From positions 1-25,915 of the forward strand of contig JBBECO010000123.1 in assembly GCA_040881785.1 (NCBI GenBank): a stretch of DNA of 25,915 nucleotides. Reading direction: 5' to 3'. Positions 17,130 to 23,959 of this stretch are shown in pieces (position 1 is the stretch's first letter; each line of letters opens with the position of its first letter). A model generated the notes under the pieces. The model worked only from the letters and a program-made list of their open reading frames with translations. It searched no databases and was not told the origin of the DNA. This stretch comes from JACDCA01 sp040881785. GTDB lineage: Bacteria; Acidobacteriota; Vicinamibacteria; Vicinamibacterales; 2-12-FULL-66-21. A program made the translations under genes and the position numbers.

Positions 17130-17882
17130 ATGGCCCCCATCCGCCTTCAGAAGATCCTCTCCACCGCGGGCATTTCCTCCCGTCGTGCGTCGGAGACACT
17201 CATCACTGAGGGGCGCGTCACCGTCAACGGCACGCCGGTCACAGAGCTCGGCTCGAAGGCGGACCCGGACACCGACGACATCCGCGTGGACGGCCGGCGC
17301 GTCAAGGCGGCTGGGCGCCGCCGCTACATCCTGATGTACAAGCCGCGCGGCTACATCACCACCCGCAGCGACCCCGAACAGCGTCCCACCGTGCTCGACC
17401 TCCTGAACAAGGGGGGCGTCCGTGAGTACGTCTATCCGGTCGGGCGCCTCGACTATGAGTCGGAAGGACTGCTGCTGCTCACGAGCGACGGCGACCTCGC
17501 CGAAAAGCTGATGCACCCGAGCCACGCGGTGCCGCGGGAGTATCACGTCCGGGTGCGCGGCGTGCCGAGCGCCGAGACGATCGACCGCCTGTCGCGCGGC
17601 GTCGTGCTCGATGGCCGGAAAACGCAGCCGGCCGAAGTCGGGATCGTCAAGCTGATCGACTCGACGACCGGCCAGGACGCGATCCTGTCGGTGCTGATTC
17701 ACGAAGGGCGCAACCGCCAGGTGCGCCGGATGTGCGAGGCCGTCGGGCATCGCGTGAGCCGCCTCAAGCGCGTGCGGATCGGTCCGATCACCGACGACGA
17801 CATCCGTCCCGGTGAGTTCCGCGACCTCAGTGACAAGGAAGTGACCGCACTGAAACGAGCCGCCAGGCCGCGGAGGGCATGA
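17130..17882 (+). CDS. rluB: 23S rRNA pseudouridine synthase, RsuA/RluB family
   Basis: The 250-aa enzyme isomerises a uridine in rRNA. Residues 3-50 form an S4 RNA-binding domain (RLQKILSTAGISSRRASE), and residues about 65-240 form the catalytic domain with GRLDYESEGLLLLT, where Asp108 is the nucleophile, plus the NRQVRRMC motif. Location directly after scpA-scpB is a widely conserved arrangement for rluB, which supports that assignment over RluE, RluF or RsuA. The ATG at 17130 lies four bases after the scpB stop. The C-terminus ends in a basic RRA tail. Confidence 0.93.
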   Translation: MAPIRLQKILSTAGISSRRASETLITEGRVTVNGTPVTELGSKADPDTDDIRVDGRRVKAAGRRRYILMYKPRGYITTRSDPEQRPTVLDLLNKGGVREYVYPVGRLDYESEGLLLLTSDGDLAEKLMHPSHAVPREYHVRVRGVPSAETIDRLSRGVVLDGRKTQPAEVGIVKLIDSTTGQDAILSVLIHEGRNRQVRRMCEAVGHRVSRLKRVRIGPITDDDIRPGEFRDLSDKEVTALKRAARPRRA

Positions 17883-17902
17883 ACGGCCTGGATGGGAAAT
17901 GG
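17883..17902 (-). repeat. 20-nt dispersed repeat, copy 2
   Basis: This is an exact inverted copy of 9617-9636, beginning directly after the rluB stop codon. It is followed by AGTTCTGCCATGTCCCATCC, in which CCCATCC again matches the other copy's flanks. It fills most of the spacer between rluB and the convergent hydrolase gene. Confidence 0.75.
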
Positions 17903-17928
17903 AGTTCTGCCATGTCCCATCCTGCTGT

Positions 17929-19080
17929 TCACCCTTCAGACAGCAGGTTGGCCCAGAACCGCACGAGCTCCCAGATCGCGGCCGCGGCCGCGGAGCGATC
18001 GACCTCGGCGTGGGTGATCAGCGGCGTCGCGAGGTGCCACACGTCGGCACCGCGGTCCCGCAGCGTCTGCGCCAGCATCGCCGATTCCGCGGCCGGGATC
18101 ACGTTGTCGTCGATGCCGTGGAGGAGGTAGACGGGGAACGGCGGCGGGGGACTCTGCACCGGCGATAGCGCGGCGGCGCTTCCCATTTCGGTGACGTGCG
18201 GCAGCAGCAGCGGGCCGAGCCGCGCCACGTCGCGGCTGCTCACATATCCCATCATCGTGCGCGCCGGCTCCGCCAGCGCGTCCCCCATCGCCTTCGCGCG
18301 CGCGAACTCGACCTGCGCCTGCGCCTTGTCCCACATGTCCACGTGCGAGGCGTTGAGAAACGCGAGGATCGCGTCCTTCAGCGGCCCCACCTGCTCCGCA
18401 GGCACCATGCGGTCGGCGACGCCGAGCAGGATGATCGCGATCCCGTAATCGTGCGGCGGCAGCGAACCGCCGCCGGGCAGCTCACCCGTGCAGAGGTACC
18501 GCAGCGTCCGCGGCAGATCGCCATGTCCGCCGAACGACAGCACGAGCGCCACCTGATCCCGGAGCGATGGGCGCGACGCGGCGACGAGCGACAGTCCGCC
18601 GGCGAAGCTGATGCCCATCATCGCGATCCGGCCGTCGCGCGACCGCTTCGACAGCCAGAGGCCGGCGTCTTCGATCATGTCGGTGGTCCGCGTCGTGATC
18701 GCGTAGTTCTTGAGATCCGGGAGCTCCGCGGTGACGACCGTGCGTCCCATCGCGGCCACGTCGCGTGCGAACTGCACCAGCCGGGGTTCCTCGATGCCGC
18801 CGGCGTGGACGCCCGGCACCAGCAGTGCCGGCGGATCGTCGGGATCGGCCGGTTGATACAGCCGCGCGCGCAGCAGCCCGCCGCGCCACGGGATGGACGT
18901 CTCGGACTCGGCGACCGGGTCGGTCGTCCAGTCGGCCACGGTCCGCGCCGGGCCGCCCATGTTCGCGGCACGCACCACGAATGCGGCCCCCCGCGCATGG
19001 TCGTAGCCCAACGCGACGCCGCCCAGCACGAGCAGGACAGGAATGGCGATGATCGCGAAAGCCTTCCGGCGCCGCAGCAT
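17929..19080 (-). CDS. Membrane-anchored or exported alpha/beta hydrolase
   Basis: The 383-aa product has a short basic start and one hydrophobic segment (residues about 7-25), so it is exported or anchored. The hydrolase fold is visible: LLVPGVHAGG (oxyanion region), the nucleophile elbow GISFAGG with Ser158, HGIDDNVIP with the acid Asp and ITHAEVD with a plausible catalytic His. A helical region between them (about 225-300) forms a cap. The substrate is unknown; esterase or dipeptidyl-peptidase-like activity is possible. The ATG at 19080 was chosen because it lies directly before the signal sequence; the gene is divergent from cmk with 25 bp between starts. Confidence 0.85.
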   Translation of the reverse strand: MLRRRKAFAIIAIPVLLVLGGVALGYDHARGAAFVVRAANMGGPARTVADWTTDPVAESETSIPWRGGLLRARLYQPADPDDPPALLVPGVHAGGIEEPRLVQFARDVAAMGRTVVTAELPDLKNYAITTRTTDMIEDAGLWLSKRSRDGRIAMMGISFAGGLSLVAASRPSLRDQVALVLSFGGHGDLPRTLRYLCTGELPGGGSLPPHDYGIAIILLGVADRMVPAEQVGPLKDAILAFLNASHVDMWDKAQAQVEFARAKAMGDALAEPARTMMGYVSSRDVARLGPLLLPHVTEMGSAAALSPVQSPPPPFPVYLLHGIDDNVIPAAESAMLAQTLRDRGADVWHLATPLITHAEVDRSAAAAAIWELVRFWANLLSEG

Positions 19081-19105
19081 GGGCTGAGATAATACCCGTG
19101 ACCTC

Positions 19106-19798
19106 ATGACCTCGACCACCAGCGCCGCCCGCTCCCGCCCGCTCATCATTGCCATCGACGGACCGTCCGGCGCCGGCAAAGGCACCGTGGCGCGCGCCGT
19201 CGCCGCGAAACTCGGCTACCGTCACGTGGACACCGGCGCGATGTACCGCGCGGTCGCCTGGAAAGCCGTGTTCGAACGCCTCGACCTCGAGGACGAAGAC
19301 CAGCTGGCCGCACTGGCCACCCGTGCGGTCATCAACGTCAGCGACGGCGTCGTCCGCGTGGACGGCCATGACGTGCAGCAGGCGATCCGGACGCCGGAGA
19401 TCGACCGGGCCGCCGCTGCCGTGGCGCGGCAGCCGGGGGTCCGCGAGGTGCTCATCCGGCAGCAGCGTGAAATGGGGGCGAGGGGGTCCGTCGTAATGGA
19501 GGGACGGGATATCGGCACGGTCGTGTTTCCACGTGCGGATCTCAAGGTGTATCTGGATGCGTCGCCCGAGGAGCGCGCGCGGCGGCGCGCGACCGATCCC
19601 TCGCATGCCGCGGGCACGGGGCCGGCGGCCGTCCAGGAGGTCGCCTCGGCGCTGGCCGAGCGCGACCGGAGCGATTCGACGCGGGCCGCGTCGCCGCTGT
19701 CGCTGGCCGCCGATGCGGTCCTGATCGATACCACGGGGATCCCGATCGACGAGGTTGTCGAGCGCGTGATGGCGCTCGTGCGGCAAACCAGCGGATGA
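19106..19798 (+). CDS. cmk: Cytidylate kinase
   Basis: CMK phosphorylates CMP and dCMP with ATP in nucleotide recycling. The 230-aa protein begins with IAIDGPSGAGKGTVAR (P-loop at about residues 18-26), followed by HVDTGAMYRAV and the NMP-binding insert. EGRDIGTVVFPRADLKVYL is the conserved acceptor and LID-adjacent motif, and ERARRR and the RDRSDSTRAASPL segments carry the LID arginines. The length matches family members. cmk is next to rpsA in many bacteria; here one gene on the opposite strand lies between. No ribosome binding site is obvious, and the leader is at most 25 nt. Confidence 0.97.
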   Translation: MTSTTSAARSRPLIIAIDGPSGAGKGTVARAVAAKLGYRHVDTGAMYRAVAWKAVFERLDLEDEDQLAALATRAVINVSDGVVRVDGHDVQQAIRTPEIDRAAAAVARQPGVREVLIRQQREMGARGSVVMEGRDIGTVVFPRADLKVYLDASPEERARRRATDPSHAAGTGPAAVQEVASALAERDRSDSTRAASPLSLAADAVLIDTTGIPIDEVVERVMALVRQTSG

Positions 19799-19840
19799 CG
19801 ACTCTCACGTCTTCGGGCCCTGCCAGGCCGCGCCGGTACT

Positions 19841-19938
19841 AATCGTCAATTCAATCGCGAATCATTGATCGACAATCCAATCATCGATCATCAATCAGCA
19901 GTCCAATCGCGAATCACCAATCGGCAATCGCCAATCAG
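19841..19938. repeat. Heptamer array with 26-bp higher-order period, AATC family
   Basis: ATC-like triplets recur every 7 bp in three blocks starting at 19854, 19880 and 19906, each shifted by 5 bp from the last. This gives a 26-bp super-unit repeated three times (first and third differ at about 6 of 26 bases). The array fills the spacer between the convergent cmk and DUF6335-like genes and contains the latter's stop codon (19935-19937). Confidence 0.85.
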
Positions 19939-20795
19939 TCTCGGTCTCTGTAATCGTCCGACGACGCGGGATCCAGCTCCCAGCGGTGCTTGTCGCGCTC
20001 GGCGATCTTGTCCGAGCCCTTGAGCTCTTCGTTGTCTTCGTAGACGACGCCGAGCGCCTTGCCGATGTCGTCCACGCGGTCCTGATCCGGCGTGGGATTG
20101 TCGCCCCCCGGGGCCTCGTCGCCGACCGCATAGGCTTCCTGCCAGTCGGCGTCGACGTCGCCGCCGGTCATCGCGGGGCTGCTCTCAGTGTGCTCGTGGA
20201 TCTCGTCCTGCATGTGCCGGCGGCCCGATCGGGCGGCAGACGCCGTCCGGTCCATGTTTAGGCTCGACGGCGGCTCTGCGATGGTTTCTTCGAGCTCGCG
20301 GAGCCGCTTCCGCTGGCGGTCGAGGCCGGGGGCGTGACGCATGCCGCCGGCGCCGGCGGCGGTGCCGGTCGATCGCCGGGTCGCCATGGGATTGGTGCGT
20401 CCGCGAACGGAGCGGCCGGTTTCAGGCGTCTGAGACAGGGTCTTCTCGCGGCCTGTCCCTCCGGCCCTCTTCCGAGCGCCTTTTCGGGCTGCGCCTTTTC
20501 GAGCGACGCCCGTGCGAGTGGTCCTGGCGGCGGCGGATTTCCGTGTGGTTTTCGCCTTGCGGGGCGCGGTCTCGCGCTTGCCGGGACGGGGTGGGCTGCC
20601 GGCCTTCTTTCGCCTGGCCTTCCCCTTCGAGGTCTTCGCCGCGGCGGTTTTGCGCCGGCCTGCCGCGAGCCCCTTCGAACGGCCGCCGGCAGTTCGGGCT
20701 TTTGCCCGAGCGCCCGCGCCGGCCTTGCGCTTCGACGGGGTCCGCTGCTGTCCCCGGGCCTTCCCCGTGGTCCTGGAGCTCTTCTTCTTCGCCAT
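19935..20795 (-). CDS. Histone H1-like basic tail fused to a DUF6335-like domain
   Basis: The 286-aa product starts MAKKKSSRTTGKARG; residues 1 to about 120 are almost only Lys, Arg, Ala, Gly, Thr and Pro, like eukaryotic H1 tails or bacterial Hc1/AlgP proteins, and should bind DNA without strict sequence preference. A short charged helix (DRQRKRLRELEETI, about 160-175) follows. The C-terminal 80 residues (TGGDVDADWQEAYAVGDEAP, TPDQDRVDDIGKALGV, ERDKHRWELDPASSDDY) match what I recall of the DUF6335 domain known mainly from cyanobacteria; its function is unknown. The gene stands alone on the minus strand between cmk and rpsA. DNA binding by the tail is inference from composition. Confidence 0.82.
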   Translation of the reverse strand: MAKKKSSRTTGKARGQQRTPSKRKAGAGARAKARTAGGRSKGLAAGRRKTAAAKTSKGKARRKKAGSPPRPGKRETAPRKAKTTRKSAAARTTRTGVARKGAARKGARKRAGGTGREKTLSQTPETGRSVRGRTNPMATRRSTGTAAGAGGMRHAPGLDRQRKRLRELEETIAEPPSSLNMDRTASAARSGRRHMQDEIHEHTESSPAMTGGDVDADWQEAYAVGDEAPGGDNPTPDQDRVDDIGKALGVVYEDNEELKGSDKIAERDKHRWELDPASSDDYRDRD

Positions 20796-20825
20796 TTGAT
20801 GCCTCGCCGCTATGAGTGTCCGGGT

Positions 20826-20855
20826 TTGACCGCTGGCCCCTAACTGTTGTATCTT
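20826..20855 (+). promoter_or_regulatory. Possible sigma70 promoter for rpsA
   Basis: TTGACC (20826-20831) and TATCTT (20850-20855) are separated by 18 bp, in the only spacer upstream of rpsA. Transcription from here would give a leader of about 100 nt that includes the palindrome at 20897-20923. Based on consensus match alone. Confidence 0.45.
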
Positions 20856-20896
20856 CTATTGCTTATCGCAATCACGAGCAACGCAAACTACAGGGC

Positions 20897-20923
20897 GTAG
20901 GGGCGGTTCGCGAACCGCCCTAC
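20897..20923. repeat. GTAG-type palindrome in the rpsA leader
   Basis: The halves GTAGGGGCGGTTCG and CGAACCGCCCTAC form a 13-bp inverted repeat with one bulged G and no loop. It shares the GTAGG...CCTAC border with the other palindromes but has a different interior. It lies 36 bp before the rpsA start, the only repeat here located 5' rather than 3' of genes. Confidence 0.8.
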
Positions 20924-20959
20924 AGCTGAGAAGCACGACCGAGGAGGACTACGTTTCGC

Positions 20960-22759
20960 ATGGCAACAGACAACGCGCAGCAGAACAATCCCCAAGGAGG
21001 TGGCGCAACCGGAACCGTTGAGAGAACCGAACGATCCGCTCAGAAGCCCTCTGAAAAGATGACGACTCTGAACCCGGCGGACGATTCGATCGACCCGCAG
21101 GAATATGCCCGCCTCCTCGATCTTTACGATAACAGCTTCCGCAACATCGCGGAAGGTGAGGTCGTGAAGGGCACCGTACTCAAAGTCACCGCATCGGAAG
21201 TGATCGTCGACGTCGGCTACAAGTCCGAGGGGATCATCCCCGTCGACGAGTTCATCGACGAGACCGGCCAGGTCACCGTCCAGCCCGGCGACACCGTCGA
21301 CGTGCTGCTCGAGCGCACCGAAGACCGTGAAGGCTACGTCGTCCTCTCGCGCGAAAAAGCCGAGAAGATGAAGATCTGGGACGAGGTCGAAAAGGCCTAC
21401 ACCGATCGCCGGGTCGTCATCGGCCGGGTGATCGAGCGGATCAAGGGGGGTCTGGCGGTGGACATCGGCGTCCGCGCGTTCCTGCCCGGCTCGCAGATCG
21501 ACGTTCGTCCCGTGCGCAACCTCGACGCGCTCCGCGGCCAGGAGCTGCGCATGCGCGTCATCAAGGTGAACAAGAAGCGCGGCAACATCGTGCTCTCGCG
21601 CAAGGTCCTCCTCGAAGAGGAGAACGCGGAAAAGAAGAAGCACACGCTCGACACGCTCGCCGAAGGCAAGGTCCTGCCGGGCGTCATCAAGAACATCACC
21701 GACTACGGCGCGTTCGTGGATCTCGGCGGCATCGACGGGCTGCTGCACATCACCGACATGTCGTGGGGCCGCGTCACGCACCCGTCGGAGCTGTTCAAGG
21801 TCAACGACCCGATCGACGTCATCGTGCTGAAGTACGACCCGGCGACCGAGCGCGTTTCGCTCGGCCACAAGCAGCTGCACAACGATCCGTGGTCGAACGT
21901 CACCGACCGCTACCCGGTCGGCGCGCGGATGAGCGGCAAGGTCGTCAGCCTGACCGACTACGGCGCGTTCGTGGAGCTCGAGGCCGGCGTCGAGGGCCTG
22001 ATCCACGTCAGCGAGATGTCCTGGAGCAAGCGCGTGAAGCACCCCTCGAAGGTGCTCAACGTCGGTGACTCCGTCGAAGCGATGGTCCTCGGCGTGGATC
22101 CGGGCGCGCGCCGGATCTCGCTCGGCCTCAAGCAGGTCGAGAGCAATCCCTGGCACGAGCTGTCGGAGAAGTACCCGATCGGCACGACGATCACCGGCAA
22201 GGTCCGCAACCTGACCGAGTTCGGCGCGTTCGTCGAGGTCGAAGAGGGGATCGACGGCCTGATCCACATTTCCGACATGTCCTGGAGCAAGCGCCTGAAG
22301 CACCCCTCCGAGGTGCTGAAGAAGGGTGATGAAGTCCAGGCCATGGTGCTCAACATCGATGCCGAGAACCAGCGCCTGTCGCTCGGTCTCAAGCAGCTCC
22401 AGACCGACGTGTGGGACGAGTTCTTCTCGCAGCACAACGTCGGCGACACCGTCGAAGGGAAGGTCGTCCGCCTGACCAACTTCGGCGCGTTCGTGGAGCT
22501 GGTCGAGGGCATCGAAGGGCTGATCCACGTCTCGGAGTTCGACGACTCGCAGCAGGCCGGCAAGGAAGGCAAGCTGGATCTGCAGGTCGGCGAGAGCTAC
22601 CAGATGAAGATCATCAAGCTGATCCCCGCCGAGCGGAAGATCGGTCTCAGCATCCGCGCGCTCAAGAACGAGGAGTTCCGCGCGGACTGGGAAGCCTACA
22701 CGGAGATGACCGGACGGCCGGAAGTGACGCTGGGCGATCACTTCAAGCGGCAGCAGTAA
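20960..22759 (+). CDS. rpsA: 30S ribosomal protein S1 (six S1 domains)
   Basis: S1 brings structured mRNAs to the 30S subunit. The 599-aa product has six OB-fold S1 repeats: two diverged N-terminal ones that bind the ribosome (EGEVVKGTVLKVTASEVIVD; IGRVIERIKGGLAVDIG) and four typical RNA-binding ones marked by (D/E)YGAFV(D/E)L...GL(I/L)H(I/V)S(D/E)MSW. A 40-residue Gln/Asn/Ser-rich leader precedes them. The ATG at 20960 is preceded by GAGGAGG, twelve bases away, a longer spacer than usual. Downstream comes the HU/IHF gene, which matches the cmk-rpsA-ihfB order of Proteobacteria. Confidence 0.97.
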   Translation: MATDNAQQNNPQGGGATGTVERTERSAQKPSEKMTTLNPADDSIDPQEYARLLDLYDNSFRNIAEGEVVKGTVLKVTASEVIVDVGYKSEGIIPVDEFIDETGQVTVQPGDTVDVLLERTEDREGYVVLSREKAEKMKIWDEVEKAYTDRRVVIGRVIERIKGGLAVDIGVRAFLPGSQIDVRPVRNLDALRGQELRMRVIKVNKKRGNIVLSRKVLLEEENAEKKKHTLDTLAEGKVLPGVIKNITDYGAFVDLGGIDGLLHITDMSWGRVTHPSELFKVNDPIDVIVLKYDPATERVSLGHKQLHNDPWSNVTDRYPVGARMSGKVVSLTDYGAFVELEAGVEGLIHVSEMSWSKRVKHPSKVLNVGDSVEAMVLGVDPGARRISLGLKQVESNPWHELSEKYPIGTTITGKVRNLTEFGAFVEVEEGIDGLIHISDMSWSKRLKHPSEVLKKGDEVQAMVLNIDAENQRLSLGLKQLQTDVWDEFFSQHNVGDTVEGKVVRLTNFGAFVELVEGIEGLIHVSEFDDSQQAGKEGKLDLQVGESYQMKIIKLIPAERKIGLSIRALKNEEFRADWEAYTEMTGRPEVTLGDHFKRQQ

Positions 22760-22768
22760 CGATCACGT

Positions 22769-22845
22769 AGGCCCGACCTTCAGGTCGGGCGTGAGGCGAT
22801 CAGCAAAGCGCTGGCTCGTGCACGCCCGACCTGAAGGTCGGGCCT
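22769..22845. repeat. Composite element: two palindromes as a 25-bp inverted repeat
   Basis: Two copies of the CCCGACCTTCAGGTCGGG palindrome face each other: 22769-22793 and 22821-22845 are perfect 25-bp inverted repeats around a 27-nt centre. It begins about nine bases after the rpsA stop. The left arm with its GTAGG border equals 16413-16435. The RNA could fold as two small hairpins or one long one. Confidence 0.9.
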
Positions 22846-22868
22846 GCGGGGTGATAGTTGAGGGCCCC

Positions 22869-23225
22869 ATGACCAACGGCAGCATGACGAAAGCGGAGCT
22901 CGTCGAGGAAGTGTCGAAGGTGTCCGACCTCACCAAGAAGCACTCCGAGGTCATCGTCGATACCGTGTTCAAGAGCATCATCGACGCCCTGCACCGCGGC
23001 GAGAAGATCGAGCTGCGGGGCTTCGGGAGTTTCCGCCTCCGGCGGCGCGAGCCACGGAAGGGGCGGAATCCGAAGACGGGCGACAAGGTGGACGTGCCGC
23101 CGAAGAAGGTGCCGTACTTCAAGCCCGGCAAGGAACTCAAGGACCTGATCAACCGCGAGTCCGAGGCTGCGCCGGCCGCGCCGGTCCCGGCCGTCACGCC
23201 CGGAACGGACCTCGCCGGCGTCTGA
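22869..23225 (+). CDS. HU/IHF family nucleoid protein, IHF-beta-like
   Basis: This DNA-bending protein is 118 aa long; the family core is about 90-95 aa. MTKAELVEEVSKVSDLTKKHSE is the helical dimerisation part, and RGFGSFRLRRREPRKGRNPKTGD is the beta arm with the proline-bearing tip that enters the minor groove. VPYFKPGKELKDLIN closes the fold and resembles IHF-beta. Location after rpsA supports that. The ATG at 22869 has GAGGG four bases upstream; an internal ATG at 22884 is possible. A 25-residue Ala/Pro-rich tail is extra. The stop overlaps the HIT gene (TGATG). Confidence 0.94.
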   Translation: MTNGSMTKAELVEEVSKVSDLTKKHSEVIVDTVFKSIIDALHRGEKIELRGFGSFRLRRREPRKGRNPKTGDKVDVPPKKVPYFKPGKELKDLINRESEAAPAAPVPAVTPGTDLAGV

Positions 23226-23746
23226 TGGAGCGTCTCTGGACGCCGTGGCGTCTGGCCTACGTGACCGGCAGCGGTGAGGCCGGCTGTGTCTTCTGTCCCT
23301 CGACTCGCGCGAGCGCGGACGCTCGCTCGGGACAAAGCGCGGATTCGTTCGAGTCCCTGGTCGTCTATCGCGGCAGGACCTGTTACGTCATCCTCAATCT
23401 CTTCCCCTACAACAACGCGCACTTGCTGGTGGTCCCGAACCGCCACGTGGCGAGCCTCGCGCAGGCGACGGTCGAAGAGCGCTGCGAGCTGATGGAGCTC
23501 GCGAGCGTGGCCGAGACCGCGATCACCGAAGCCTACGCGCCCCACGGCATGAACATGGGGATCAACCTGGGGAAACCTGCCGGCGCCGGGATCCCCGGCC
23601 ACCTGCACCTGCACGTCGTGCCACGGTGGGACGGCGACACCAACTTCATGACAGTGGTGGGGCAGACCCGGGTGCTGCCGGAGGAACTGCCACAGACGGC
23701 GGACAAGCTCAGGCCCATATTCGAACGCCTCGCCCTGTCACGCTGA
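23225..23746 (+). CDS. HIT domain nucleotide hydrolase with repeat-derived insert
   Basis: The 173-aa protein belongs to the histidine-triad superfamily, close to the Ap4A phosphorylase/FHIT-like group that hydrolyses dinucleoside polyphosphates. ERLWTPWRLAYV is the typical beginning, Cys21 and Cys24 form a CxxC zinc pair, NLFPYNNAHLLVVPNRH is the conserved strand, and HLHLH (His126, 128, 130) is the catalytic triad. Residues about 24-36 (PSTRASADARSGQ) are encoded by a 39-bp palindromic element and are not part of the usual family sequence. The start overlaps the stop of the IHF-like gene, so the two are coupled. Confidence 0.93.
   Translation: MERLWTPWRLAYVTGSGEAGCVFCPSTRASADARSGQSADSFESLVVYRGRTCYVILNLFPYNNAHLLVVPNRHVASLAQATVEERCELMELASVAETAITEAYAPHGMNMGINLGKPAGAGIPGHLHLHVVPRWDGDTNFMTVVGQTRVLPEELPQTADKLRPIFERLALSR
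23295..23333. repeat. Palindromic element inside the HIT gene
   Basis: A 39-bp element bordered by GTCCC and GGGAC contains a perfect 7-bp stem with a CGGA loop (GCGAGCG/CGCTCGC). It is 13 codons long, so frame is kept. CTCGACTCGC and GCTCGCTCGG also occur at 13199-13230 in uvrC, and a related form lies at 23747-23774. Confidence 0.8.
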
Positions 23747-23774
23747 CCCTTCGACTCGCTTCGCTCGCTCAGGG
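23747..23774. repeat. Palindromic element after the HIT gene
   Basis: CCCTTCGACTCGC and GCTCGCTCAGGG flank TTC; the element begins on the base after the HIT stop codon. It is the same general family as the elements in the HIT and uvrC genes. Its reverse complement could code Leu-Ser-Glu-Arg-Ser-Glu-Ser-Lys-Gly, a peptide I recall seeing in many annotated bacterial proteins. Confidence 0.75.
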
Positions 23775-23797
23775 CAGGACGGACCGACGGCCCTCCG

Positions 23798-23909
23798 CAC
23801 GAAGAACACCAAGCCCACAAAGAGCACGAAGCAAGAACACCAAACAAGAAATTGTTTTGTTTTTGTGTTCTCCTTAGTGTTCTTAGTGCCCTTGATAGCC
23901 TTGGTGCCG
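23798..23909. repeat. AT-rich 9-bp-period repeat with inverted halves
   Basis: The left half has CACGAAG, CACCAAG, CACAAAG and CACGAAG at 9-bp spacing (23798-23831), then decayed units. The right half (about 23860-23909) holds their reverse complements, such as GTGTTC, TTAGTG and CTTGGTG. The centre is AATTGTTTTG. It is much richer in A and T than its surroundings and does not encode a protein. Confidence 0.8.
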
Positions 23910-23959
23910 AGAGCCGTTTGGCCGTGACAGCGTGACAGCGACAGTGGAGTCTGCCCGAC

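Noticed and set aside
20888..22741. Minus-strand open frame of about 600 codons opposite rpsA
   Set aside because: Its internal repetition mirrors the six S1 domains; no independent evidence.
23747..23959. Small gene in the spacer between the HIT and acyl-CoA dehydrogenase genes
   Set aside because: The spacer consists of a palindrome and an AT-rich repeat; no frame has coding character.
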